From: Marthasterias glacialis
Taxonomy: Eukaryota; Echinodermata; Asteroidea; Forcipulatida; Asteriidae
Direction of reading: 5' to 3'
DNA: 64,000 bases
Assembly (NCBI GenBank): GCA_911728455.2
Contig: OU452223.1
Span: 7,524,174 to 7,588,173 of the forward strand
Shown piece after piece: positions 52,300-63,296 of the stretch. Below the pieces are notes generated by a model. The model worked only from the letters and a program-made list of their open reading frames with translations, made no database searches and was not told the DNA's origin. The position numbers were made by a program, and so were the translations under genes. Each line of letters starts with the position of its first letter. Position 1 is the stretch's first letter.

Positions 52300-55062
52300 C
52301 TAGACATTAAGATTTTGTCTCTAGGGACAAAATCAAAGCTGTTCCGATTGTTGTCTTTTAATCTTGTACCTTGTACCTTGTCACTTGATTTGGCTATGTT
52401 ATAGCTTCTGAATGCAACCTTCATTGCAAGTATGCAGATTGTTCGTCAGACTTTAATTATGAGTATCCTGTTTCAAACGGAAGTAAAGGTCATAGTGTGG
52501 TCATGACTAATAACAAAATGTCACATGTGATGTAAGCTACAAATGGTTCAAAGATAATGACTCTAGGACATTTAGCAAAGGAGATATGCATTTTTCTAAA
52601 TTAGAGCTTCCTGTTTGGACCGGAAGTAAAGGTCAAAGAGGGGTCATGCTAATAACTAAATGTCACATGTGATGTAAGCTACAAATGGTACAAAGATTAT
52701 GACTCTAGGACATTTAGCACAGGAGATATGCATTTTTCTAAATTAGAGCTTCCTGTTTGGACCGGAAGTAAAGGTCAAAGAGGGGTCATGCTAATAACTA
52801 AATGTCACATGTGATGTAAGCTACAAATGGAACAAAGATTATGGCTCTAACAAATTTGATACAAGAGATATGTTTTTTTTAAATTTAGAGCTTCCTGTTT
52901 GGACCAGAAGTAAAGGTCAAAGTGGGGTCACGCCTGTATCTCAAACGTCACATTTTTATGATGGAAGCTACAAAACAATATAAAGATTACGACTTTATGG
53001 TATTTAGTTCAAGATTTATGCCTTTTTACAGTTTTGAACTTCCTGTTTGGACTGAAGGTAAAGGTCAAATTGGGGTCATATGTTTATATAAAATGTCACT
53101 CGTGCTTTAAGCTTCAAAATGGCCCAAAGGTTATGACTCTACGAGTGTTTTGGGAGATATGATTCATTATTAAACTTTGAATTGATGAAGCTCGATTCTT
53201 TATGAAGTCACGATGACGGAAAAACATTTCTCGAACTAAGTTTTTTTGTTATCTAGAAGGTGGTATAAATTTTTTCCCATGCGATACCTTTGAACGAAAC
53301 CCCTAAAAATGCAATGATTCTGCCCTTCAATGTATGTTAACACCTACTGATAGAGGGCGCTGTAGCATATGAGACGTCATAAATCTGAAAACACAGTATG
53401 ATATTTAAATTGATTAAATATTGCGATTACACTGGGTCACGTTTATATTTGAAGTTTTCCCAGCAAAAACCTGTATAGGTTTGCAACACCGGAAACCCTT
53501 CATTGTATTAACGTTGGAAACACAGGCACGTACAAACCTGCATACAAGGCTGTAATAAATTGTGAGCCGCAAAATGAGGTCCAGTCCGCAAAACATTGTA
53601 CCGATGGTGCTCAGATTGAACAATTAACTGTGAGGTAATTGTTCACAATTTGCAGTCGAACACTTGGGTGGTACGATTTTATTTGTGTATTTGTGTATTC
53701 AAATGATTACGCTTACTTATGCGCAAAAACTTTCTGTATTCTTCTTGAAGGTCCTTAGGAGGCATCTGGCATGCCCACAAAGCAAAGGATATCCACTCAA
53801 AACACTGTGCATATTGCTTCGTGGTATTACACTACGCTTACTACTGAGGCAATTGTTCGCATTTTGCATTCGAACACTTGGGTGGTACGCTTTTTTTTTG
53901 CGTATTTGCATATTCAAATGAATAATTATGCACAATATCAACAGCTTGATGTCCGTTAATAGCTCTGTAGTGTACCAGATCTTCACAGAAGCTTGGCCCG
54001 TTCGGAAGCTTCAAATCTCTGGTATTTATTACGCACGGTCGTCTGCAAACGCTACACGATCTCAATCGTCTGAAGCAGACAATCATATACAAAAACGTTG
54101 ATCCGGAAGACCGGTTGGAATTTAGAAGCATTATTTCCCGTAGTCTCAAACCATCTTAAACTTGTCAAACCAACAAAATCTTCATTACAATAACGTTGGC
54201 CTGGAAGACTGTTATGCATAAAATGTTGAAACTCGATCGGAATCTGGCCGGATTAATTTACACAATCAACCCAAATGCTCTTTTACTATACCACAATTTT
54301 GCGTTTTAGTTTTCGGGAAAACAAAATCCTCGGGAGCCAAAAATTTGAAAAATAACAGTTGGTCTTGTCCGTTTCAATGTAGGTACAAGTTACCTGTTAT
54401 TTAAAAAAGGTAAAATTTGTGCCATTATTAATTGATTTCGTCGGGAGTTCCCAAACCGCGGTCCTTAGCATTGGAAAGTAACGCGGTAAACCGCGGCGCC
54501 ATCAGACCATCTTCTATTCAGTGTGATTTGCTACGTTTTATTATGTAAAGATACGTTGAATAGACTTGCTCAAAGTCTGTAATTGTCGCAGTCTCATGTA
54601 AACTGTACAAATAATACGATAGCACCGGGCGTATACAGCCTCAGAACTAGGTACGAGTTTACACTTTCTTCATTACTTTGTACACAGATACAAAACACTG
54701 CTATAAATGATGTCATGATGACTTCACGTAAAATATTGTTTCACGGTGCACAACTTCAATATCCAGAGAGTCAAGAACTGAAGAAAATTTGGGAATCAAT
54801 CAGACGTTTAATTTTATGAGATATGGTGGTAACAAGATTGCCTAATTTAAATATTCACTTCATTATAACTCAGCTAATTAATTGAAAATGTTTAACATTT
54901 TAACATTTAGTGATAACTTCATGTACTAAGCTTCAATTCAATGTAGGACTCAAGTCTGTCATATTTACCGTTTTTGAGATTACGATGGAACAAAAATCGT
55001 GTGTAAAACCTATGACGTTTCGACAGAAACAAATAATGTTTTTAAAACGTTTTGAGGCCGCA
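52300..55062 (-). mobile_element. Helitron-like element, 3' end at 52300
   Basis: The minus-strand end has a 9-bp stem GATTTTGTC with its complement (52311-52334), 7 bases, CTAG (52300-52303) and T. The body has the TTCC array (52460-53070), GGTGGTATAAAT (53261), AGAGGGCGCTGTAG (53352), GGTGCTCAGATTGA (53606) and GATATGGTGGTAACAAG (54821), in the same order as in the 25-31 kb block. A further CTAG (55063-55066) and TTCCGACT core follow. Confidence 0.6.
52460..53070. repeat. Tandem repeat, about 141-148-bp unit, about 5 copies, palindromic TTCCGGT/ACCGGAA core
   Basis: Units start near 52468, 52608, 52749, 52890 and 53038 with CTTCCTGTTTGGACCGGAAG, then AAAGGTCAAAG, GTCACATGTGATGTAAGC and CAAAGATTATGACTCTA. 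The second and third units are nearly identical. Single relatives occur at 28661, 30826, 38314 and 46985. Confidence 0.85.
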
Positions 55063-55220
55063 CTAGCTATCTGACGAAAACAATACCTGCTCCGACTGCG
55101 AAGTCGGAACAGCTAATTACCAAGACAACACGGTCATCATAAGAACAACTACTTCCGTACCCCTTTGTAGTGGGTGGATAGTACGCATGTGCGTAGTGCC
55201 CTTTAATATCTTGGCTAAAT

Positions 55221-55510
55221 CGTTCGAACGGATTACTAATTCGTTCAAACAGATCACTAACCCGTGCGAACTGATTACTTATTCATTCCAACGGATTACT
55301 AAATCGTTCGAACGGATTACTAATTCCTGCTTACGGATTACTAATTTGTGCCAACGGATTACTAAACCGTGCGAACGGATTACTAATTTGTTCGAACGGA
55401 TTACTAAACCATGCGAACGGATTACTAATTTGTTCAAACGGATTACTAAACCATGCTAACGGATTACTAATTTGTTCGAACGGATTACTAAACCATGCGA
55501 ACTGATTAGC
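55221..55510. repeat. 21-bp satellite, 14 units, open in one frame on each strand
   Basis: The unit is CGAACGGATTACTAATTTGTT-like. The second half alternates two variants (ending AATT and AAAC), a 42-bp higher-order repeat. Since 21 is a multiple of 3, frames stay open: ERITNLF/ERITKPC on plus, NPFEQIS/NPFAWFS on minus. No start context or neighbour suggests translation. Confidence 0.9.
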
Positions 55511-57290
55511 GCCTGTAGTTTTTTCTTTTAACCACTGTCCCTTTCCAGACCACAATCAGCTCCTTGGTTTTGTTTATATTTAATAAAATGATATTTTCCC
55601 CACAGCGTTTTACAACAGAAGTAATTCTCTGAACGATCGGTACTTTTGCTACTATTTTGAATAAAACCGATGACAAACTTTTCGACAAGCGAGTGGGGTT
55701 GGAGGCTTTACAGTCATGAGGGTGTAAAGATTATAAAAGCAGTGACAAAGAACAACCTTGTTTGGGTGCCAGTATTTAACACCAGAGAATGTGAGGCGCA
55801 ATGACTTATTTTTACAACCTGTCGTGTTCTAAAAGAAAGTTTAAAATCCAGTTAGAAAATGAAACAGGAAGCTCGAGGTCATTAATAAGTTTATAATGCA
55901 GTTTAGAAGGTATAATATTGTATTAAATGCAGCACTATAATCAATCAAAAGAATTGCCAAACATCGTTAAAGGCCTCATATTTCGACCCTAGCAGAGTCT
56001 TTTTCGAAGGCTAAAAGAATTCTAACATAAGACCTAGCCTACTCAAGATGACGCAGAACTTCCAAATTAGGAAGTAAAATCGATTTCAGAAATTGAAGAA
56101 CACCCTCAAAAATCTTCATTTGAACAGAAGTGAGCGCCACTGTCCTGTATGTAATAAATTAAGTGTGAAATGGTGTTCTTAGGAACTTGAATAACTTCGG
56201 AACACGTTGTAAAAGAGACAAGTAAAAAATGTCAGTAAAAACTTTAGCCCGCTCGGGTGAGCAGCGTTTCAGTAATCGAGCAAGGGCTAATTCCATCAGG
56301 ACTTGCCGCTTTGTGTTCATTGAGGCGAGGAAACTTGCCTTGAACATCTAATAGACTGGTGATTCATTGTGCCTTGTCATCATTCTCTATCACGGGTGCT
56401 GGAGACCTAGTATTTGCATTATCAAATAAAGCGACTGTAAAAATGATTCAGTTGAGCAGGTAGTGTTACATCAGCCGTGTTAGCTGATGATGTAACGGGA
56501 CCCTTATACTGAATAATCAGAGTAATGCTTACCCAGAGTTTCTTGGGGATATTTGTGTCAAACTTGACCTCAAGTTTGTTCTTGAATGATCGTTTATCTC
56601 TAATAAGGCATACTCTTTTTCAGAGTAAAATAATGTGATATTGCGAAATTCTTCAGGATTTATATTCTTTAACATATAGACCTCATCCTTGGCAATAAGC
56701 TTCGATCTAATTGATTAACCATGATTTATTTTTAGGGTATTATGACAGTACTTTGGTCTGCACACATGATTCCTTACAAGAAATATTGATATAATCTGTT
56801 TTGGTGTCTGCATGTCACGCCCCGTACCCTGTCTAAAACCATCCCATATATTGTATATTCAAACGTTTCGCATAATTGTTCAATTGAAACCTCAGACCTG
56901 TATCCTCACTGTCATTTTTGGTAGGTTGCTCCGTGTTAGTTCTTGCTTGTAGGCTGGAATGAGAAACACCACTGAGTGATCGGAATTGCCAAGGTTGGCA
57001 CGAGGTATTGACTTACTATTCTCCTTTAACTGGACAGTAACAACGACCCAGGGTTGCAGAACCTCGGGTGGGGCACGTCACAAATTTCTGGCAATAAAGC
57101 ACAAATGATTTCAAATTCGCCTGGTTGAAATCCCCTGCAACATTGTTAGATTTTCTGGGTGGGCGTTCTTGTAGTTTGAAATAACATCAGAGAGACTATT
57201 CAAAGCAAAAGTGTCAGACTTTGGGTGAATATACACCGAGGAATAGCGTAACTGATGGCAATTCCCTCGGTTAAATAAAAGGGTCTACAT
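55511..57290 (-). pseudogene. Decayed LINE: endonuclease and reverse transcriptase pieces
   Basis: Minus-strand translation gives, in order, IHPKSDTFALNSLSDVISNY (endonuclease, near 57160-57230), then LLKRCSPERAKVFTDIFYLS and LQRVPKLFKFL (RT fingers, 56159-56347), and INKTKELIVVWKGT (RT, 55506-55688). This order and wording fit Jockey/CR1-like LINE ORF2. There are several frame changes and deletions, and the catalytic YADD region was not found. Its end meets the 21-bp satellite. Confidence 0.75.
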
Positions 57291-57856
57291 TTTGATAGTC
57301 AACTTAGTGTTGCAAGCACTAGATATAATTCAAACGTTAGTGCACCATTTATTGATTAGAAAGCATCATTCCTCCACACTTTACCCCTTATTTGTAATGA
57401 CAGAGTCACGATCTTGCCTAATGGTGAATTCAGGGGATTGCAAAATTGAGTCTAGTTGCGAGGGTTTAAGCCATGTTTTTGAGAAACAGAAAATACAACA
57501 ATCGTTGTAATCTCCCACTTTCCTGCCTCCTTCCAGGGACCACTGTCCCCGAGCTCCGGCTTGACCAGCTTGAGGCACATCGTCTGCTTTGGCATTGTCA
57601 TCCTTTTTGCCTCCGTTTCCAGCGTTATATGCCCTACATCCACTATAATTTCCGGATGTTCCTCACTAATGACGCCTAATAAGGTTGTCTTGAACGGAAT
57701 AAGCACCGGGGACACCCACCTGGCAAACAGTGCATTCTCTAAGTGGTCTGTTCGAAAATGGCGGGCTATGCTGGTCCGCTGTAGGTAAGTGCGGTTACAC
57801 TGTCTTCTCACACTACTCTCGCCATGGCTCCGGTCCGCCTATTTTTCGTCTGTATG
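57291..57856. other. Short block between LINE and TIR element
   Basis: A 119-codon minus frame (57452-57811) has C and H residues (RRQCNRTYLQRTSIARHFRTDH) that recall one zinc-finger-like motif (C-x(15)-H-x(4)-H), but only one cysteine is present, so this is not a standard C2H2 finger. It may be the 5' part of the LINE. Ends in the duplicated TGTATG. Confidence 0.35.
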
Positions 57857-59870
57857 TACGGAAGCCCATTAGTGCCACGTTGCGTTTCTCTTTAGCGTTG
57901 TAGTGTTTCTCTTTCACGTGGTAGTGTTTCTCTTTCACCTGGTTGCCGCCACTTAATAACCGGCGGCCGCCACTTATTTAAGTGGCGGCCGCCAGTTATT
58001 AAGTGGCGGCCGCCAGTTAATTAAGTGGCGGCCGCCAGTTATTTAAGTGGCGGCCGCCAGTTAATTAAGTGGCGGCCGCCACTTAATAAGTGTCTCTTTA
58101 TCTAAGGCACTGTCTCTTTATCTAAGGTTGCGCACATGGGTTAAACATGCAGTAAATGAAGTAGACAGGGCCTAGGACAAAGATAGCAAATCTTAGACTA
58201 AAGTCAAACATAATTCATTTATATTTCTAATTGACTGTAAAGCATCAATTTACGATGTTTGGCAGAACACATACACAGCGAGACACAATTCTGTTAAAAC
58301 TTCAACACGTAACTTTATTGAAAGTTTAATATACGAAGGCGTTAAAGGGGCATCGTAAAAAAATAATAATTATGACTGAATATACATGTCTTAATTATGG
58401 CACCACAAAACTATGGGATGGCCTTACTAAGTTTTACGCTAAGACCAAATAATTACCTAATAATGTAATAACTACGAGTTAATTTAATGATCGTGTGGAG
58501 AAAAAATGACTCTACAGCAAGGCAGTACAGCTCTTCTGTGCGACTGGAAAAGCATAACATAGCATATAAGGCATGGTCATTAACTGGTGAAGTTACATGA
58601 GATCTTATGAGACTAATGGGAGTCTTAAAGTCAAAAATTACGACATATTAAATAAGAAAGTTATGATTTAGCTTAAGTGACCTAATACCTCTCAACTATG
58701 AGAAATTAAGACGTTTTGTACAATGTCCTTTTTATGCTTCAGTTCATAGATCGTATCGCGCAGCAGGCGCAAGATGTGCAGCTCAGGCTGAATTGTGAGG
58801 TATGCACTGAATGCCATTTTAGTAAGCAGATCTTTTGATGCAACAACAGATCAGTAGTAGTGCAGACAATGAGCATTGCTATCAGAGCTATGACAAAATA
58901 CTTGCTTACTGAAATAGCGCCAATGCCGTACTTCACCAACAATAGATGGAGTTTTTGTTGCCCATCTTGCGCCTGAGGCGCTACACAATTTTTTGGTATT
59001 AATGCAAGTGCTATACAATTTTTTCAAAAGGTAATTAAAATCACAGGTGATATAAGAAAGAAAGTTAGCTTTGAGCTTGATGTTGGTCTATGTTTCAGGT
59101 GCATAATTACGAACACAAAGGCCAAGGAAAATACTAATTTTTATTTGCTTATTTGTCTTTTAAAGGCAAAAACACCCGTACCTCGTTGGTTAAGCTACTC
59201 CGCAGTTTAATTCTATTGCTTTTGATTGTTGTCAGCAAAAATGTAAAAAAATTGTTGAGGTCAATATTGACTTAATTTGCAACGGTTTTTGAAAAGTGAT
59301 TTGGTACAATAAAACTGTAAAAAGGTGTAATGCTTTTCAAATAATCAAATTTTTGAACTCTTAACAAATCAAAAGTTAAACATCGCAAAACTGTAAATAA
59401 CAAATCCCCCCCCCCCCGAGGAAAACAAAATAATTTTTAGACTTAATTTCTTCCCCTTTTTGGAGTATGTTTTCTACTGAGCTCTGGAAGTGTCATCCGA
59501 CATGATGAGATCCTGAGTTAATTAACTGCATAAACGTAAGATGACGACATCCCGAAATAAATCATCTCGGGATGATGGTATCCTAAGTAAGACACCAGCT
59601 TAATTGGCGGCCGCCAGTTAATTAAGTGGCGGCAGCCAGTTAATAAGTGGCGGCCGCCAGTTAATTAAGTGGCGGCCGCCAGTTAATAAGTGGCGGCCGC
59701 CAGTTAATAAGTGGCGGCCGCCAGTTAAATAAGTGGCGGCCGCCAGTTATTAAGTGGCGGCCGCCAGTTAATAAGTGGCGGCAACCAGGTGAAAGAGAAA
59801 CACTACCACGTGAAAGAGAAACACTACAACGCTAAAGAGAAACGCAACGTGGCACTAATGGGCTTCCGTA
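57857..59870. mobile_element. 2.0-kb TIR element with NotI-site repeat arrays, 6-bp TSD TGTATG
   Basis: The ends TACGGAAGCCCATTAGTGCC and its complement start inverted repeats of about 100 bp, which then lead into arrays of a 21-22-bp unit (GTGGCGGCCGCCAGTTAATT): six units at 57953-58092 and about nine at 59605-59785. TGTATG is duplicated exactly at 57851-57856 and 59871-59876. The 1.5-kb centre has no recognisable gene. Superfamily not assigned; a 6-bp duplication is uncommon for the usual cut-and-paste families. Confidence 0.88.
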
Positions 59871-59876
59871 TGTATG

Positions 59877-60489
59877 TATCCTACGGTTACCCGTTTTCGG
59901 TCGACACCTATTCCCGGTCACCCATTTTGATTCCCGTTTACCGCGAGAAGGCCCGAGGTAAACAGCGAACAGAAATTTCATTCACATTTGACGCTCTAAA
60001 CGATCACCCACGTAATTTTTTTTTTTTTTTTGAGATGCAAGTTTTCTGTCGTAAGTTACACCCAGAAATTTATAAAATGTTCAATTTTCAGTATAGATCA
60101 CTAATACAATTTTTTACACACAATCAAATGTCTCAAACAGTAATAATCCACGGTCAAATATTCCAAATGAAAGTTTCATCGGTAAGGTTCCATGCTCCCC
60201 ACAGGTAGAACGATAGATCACGTGATCTTGTTGCTAAGTGGAATTGTATGGCGTGCCAATAATATTGCACAGAAACTTTAAGTGTATTTCAAGTGAATAT
60301 GACTTGGTTGTGTTTATACTGCACACTCTGCTTAATTGCAATGGGCCCTAATGAAAGCTGCAATGGTTATATGAAGTTTCTTTCTCTCCAAATTACTGAT
60401 GGCCACTCTGAAATTCAAGATAATCAGATTGATAAATATTATTTTTTTTAATTAAAAATGTATTGAGGAAACAGAACAGACATTTGTAT
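59877..60489. other. No gene recognised
   Basis: Contains a T run (60018-60032). The plus frame 59789-60208 begins inside the TIR of the previous element and has no motif. Confidence 0.4.
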
Positions 60490-62130
60490 TTTATTCAGTA
60501 TATGTATTTTTTTATGTAAGGATAATGGTGTGGCTGTTTTTCCGGGAACTTAGTCTCGTGGCCGGGTGGTGTAATTGTGGTCCGCGATATAACAATCCTA
60601 ACGCATAATGAGATTCCAAACCGGCTAGTATACTTTAGATATTCTCCATTGAGTACCATTTCACGCCTCTTGTAGTCCAATTTAACTCCAGTTGGGAGCA
60701 GAAAGTCCATTTCAAGTATTCCCTGAACACTTGCCGTACTTTGGCAACGGGATAAGTTGTCCTGCCTACTTTCACTTCAACCGGTGCTACGCCTAGAGTT
60801 TCCAAATGTTTCCTGTCCGCTTAAAGTACCTCCATACACTGGTCTTCCAGCTTTGGGCTCCTCTCAGGTGGTATTATGTGGTAAACCTCATTTGATATGA
60901 AGGTGCTAAAACCATCCTTACTGTATCCAACATCGGCAGGCCAAGTCATTTTTGGTTATCTCTTGTTGACCCTTCGGCACAGCCAGGATGGCCGTGAATC
61001 GTTTCATTGTTGTCCTTTGGTCCTTTTGTCGGGCACTCCCAGTGGCGTAACTAAGGGGGGCATGGAGGGGCACGGGGGGGAACGGGGGACACGTTCCCCC
61101 CAACTGAAGTCCGTGCCCCACCCCACCCCCGGTGCCCCCCCCCTCCATTTGAAATCTGGACTTTTGAAAAAATTACCAGAATAAAATGTCACATTTTATG
61201 AGCATTTACGTAGTAATTTCGATGTTTTTTAAACTATTTTTATTTATTTACACACATAATGTATTTTGTTTTACGTCAACACGTCAGAAAACACTGAAAC
61301 TACATTTTTAATTGGCCAAAAATGCCCCCCTAGGAAAAATGGTGCACCCCCTTGTGCCCCCCTAAAGTTTTAACCTACGGCGCTGAGCACTCCCATGCGA
61401 AATGTTCGTGTCCATTACATGTGTTCAGATGCTGTCTCTGGCGCTTTGGCCTCGGACGATAAATCCTCGTGTTCTGCTCGCCACAAGGAACGCAGCCGTC
61501 TCATCATTTCACGTGTTGGCAATTTTACAAGCTTCAAGGTGATACGTAGTCTGTCAGGTCGTATTATGTGGTTAGAAAGGTTAAAACTTTAAAGGTTAAA
61601 ACTCCTTATTATGGTTCCTTCTCCCTAAATCGGCCCGGTACAAGACCTGGGGTCGGCAGATCCTTCCTGATAATGTTTTAATCCACTGTATACAGCTTCC
61701 TTTTCTTTCGTTTCCTGAGCATTCTCGTTAAGTGACACAGAAGGCCCCTTTGGTATTCTCCACCAACGCAGTAGATCTTGCCTGTGTTGTCCATGTTTTG
61801 TCTTTCTTTATGATCCCTGTAAGAGGCGTCAAAGAACCTCCCAACCGTTCCAAGCGACAAGTCAAGAGGCTCTAAGCGCACAGAATCCATCTTGACATTA
61901 CTTTTTGCTGCATCTTCTTTTGTTTTGTTTTCTTGTCCATCTTCGGAGATTAGCCTCCCCAACAGTCCTCCCGTATTCAGTTTGGTTATTTGCTCTTGTA
62001 GTCCTTGACCTCCGATTCCTGTTCGGTAACTTTGAGTCCAAGTTCAAGCTCTTTATTCTCTTGGAATGATCGCTGTATTTCTTCCTCCTTTCCCTGCATC
62101 TCCATCCTCAGGAAATGTACTTTTTCCTCA
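60490..62130 (-). mobile_element. Ty3/Gypsy-like retroelement fossil (gag-like and protease-like pieces)
   Basis: A minus-strand segment reads FLLPTGVKLDYKRREMVLNG (60495-60710), the kind of sequence found at the end of a retropepsin-like protease. Further up are a helical, charged region (61990-62130) and basic pieces (61678-61962) that could be gag. No LTRs were found. It is broken, with several breaks, and a hAT-type MITE sits in it (61040-61385). Confidence 0.6.
61040..61385. mobile_element. hAT-type MITE, 8-bp TSD
   Basis: CAGTGGCGTAACTAAGG at the left and CCTACGGCGCTG at the right, with flanking GGCACTCC (61032-61039) and AGCACTCC (61386-61393), matching in 7 of 8 bases. G-rich then C-rich stretches inside and a CAGTG/CGCTG end are typical of hAT-related MITEs. 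It is 346 bp and non-coding. Confidence 0.82.
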
Positions 62131-62369
62131 TAGTTGAATTTTTAAGTGATTGGAAGGTTTAAAAACCCTCAGATCACGGCAGCAAGAGCAACAGCTTCCA
62201 CCACAGCAACACCTGACTGGTCCAGTCAACCCGTAAGATGTCTAAACTGAGACAAATTTAATGATGTTTTACATGATCACAGCGTGATTATTAATCAAGT
62301 ACTGTGGATTGTATTAAATCAGAAAAGAATATGTTAAAGAAAGGTTAAAACTTTATAAACAGTTTTGGT

Positions 62370-62990
62370 ATGACATTGGAGCCTCATCAATGGTATTATC
62401 TGTTAATAATGGAGGTTACAAGATTCCACATTACAAGTCTAGTTTCAGTAGCCTATCAAGCTTCCGGGAAGAAAAGATGGATACTTGACTTGAGTATGGA
62501 CAATATTCATTTCAATCTCAATAATTGGAAAATAGGGCTTGGGCCTACTGTAACAGTACACTGCAAAATATAGGGTGTTCAATTGATTCTATTGGAATCT
62601 ATATGTGACAACACCGACATGGTGTTAGTTATCCCCACTGCTTTATCGTTGGTAAAATTAACACCATGTCAGTGTTGTCACATATAGATACCAAGAGAAT
62701 CAATTCAACACCCCAGTTTTTGCAGTGTACCTTCTGAAAACGCACTCATGTTTACCTTCGACATGAAGTCAAATTACCACCAAGTGGAAATCTTTCCCGA
62801 ATTTCGAAAATACTTAGGTTTTGCATGGGTGATTGACGGCATAACCTGGTATTGTATTGGCCTCTCGTTAGCTTCCCTGCTTTTAACAATAATTGTGAAA
62901 CCTCTTGTTACTCACCGGAGAGCTTCATGTATTCTAGTAGCGTTGTATTTAGATGGATGTGCGTATTGTCAATCAAACCTTTAAATAGCT
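62370..62990 (+). mobile_element. Retroelement fossil, reverse transcriptase piece (Ty3/Gypsy or DIRS type)
   Basis: KKRWILDLSMDN (near 62470) and FTFDMKSNYHQVEIFPEFRK plus KYLGFAWVIDG (62750-62840) resemble the first part of a Gypsy/DIRS-type reverse transcriptase. It is on the strand opposite to the protease piece, so it is another element or a rearranged part. It is broken and partial, and a small MITE has entered it. Confidence 0.72.
62559..62727. mobile_element. Tc1/mariner-type MITE, TA target
   Basis: Starts CACTGCAAAATATAGGGTG and ends CCCAGTTTTTGCAGTG, flanked by TA (62557-62558, 62728-62729). Long internal arms (ATCTATATGTGACAACAC and complement) fold most of its 169 bp into a hairpin. 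It lies inside the RT fossil. Confidence 0.85.
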
Positions 62991-63296
62991 CAATCGATCT
63001 GCAGGTACTGTCAGAGTTAATCTCTTAAGAGCTGGCCTTGTGTATAACTTAGAGAAGAGTGATTAAAGCCCAACTACTCGTACTGATTGGTTAGGTACGG
63101 TTATGGGACACCCGGAATGGTAGGCCGACGCTTCAAGTTCTATAAATAGGCAATTAGATAAACTTAACAAAACGTTTCTGAAATTCAATTTTTGTCACAG
63201 TTCTTTTATACTAAAGCCCCTGAGTGCCAATAATACTTCTTTTTTTTTGCAGGAGCATTTTTTCTTCTTCTTTTTTTTCAATTTTTGTTTGTTTGT

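Noticed and set aside
25632-53362. Recurring GAGGGCGC words (25632, 38189, 49248, 53352) as CTCF-like insulator sites
   Set aside because: Two of them occupy equivalent positions in copies of the same Helitron-like repeat, so shared ancestry explains them; the rest are too few to judge.
57737-57811. Zinc-finger-like C...H...H motif in the 119-codon minus frame
   Set aside because: Only one cysteine and wrong spacing for C2H2; more likely part of the neighbouring LINE remnant or chance.
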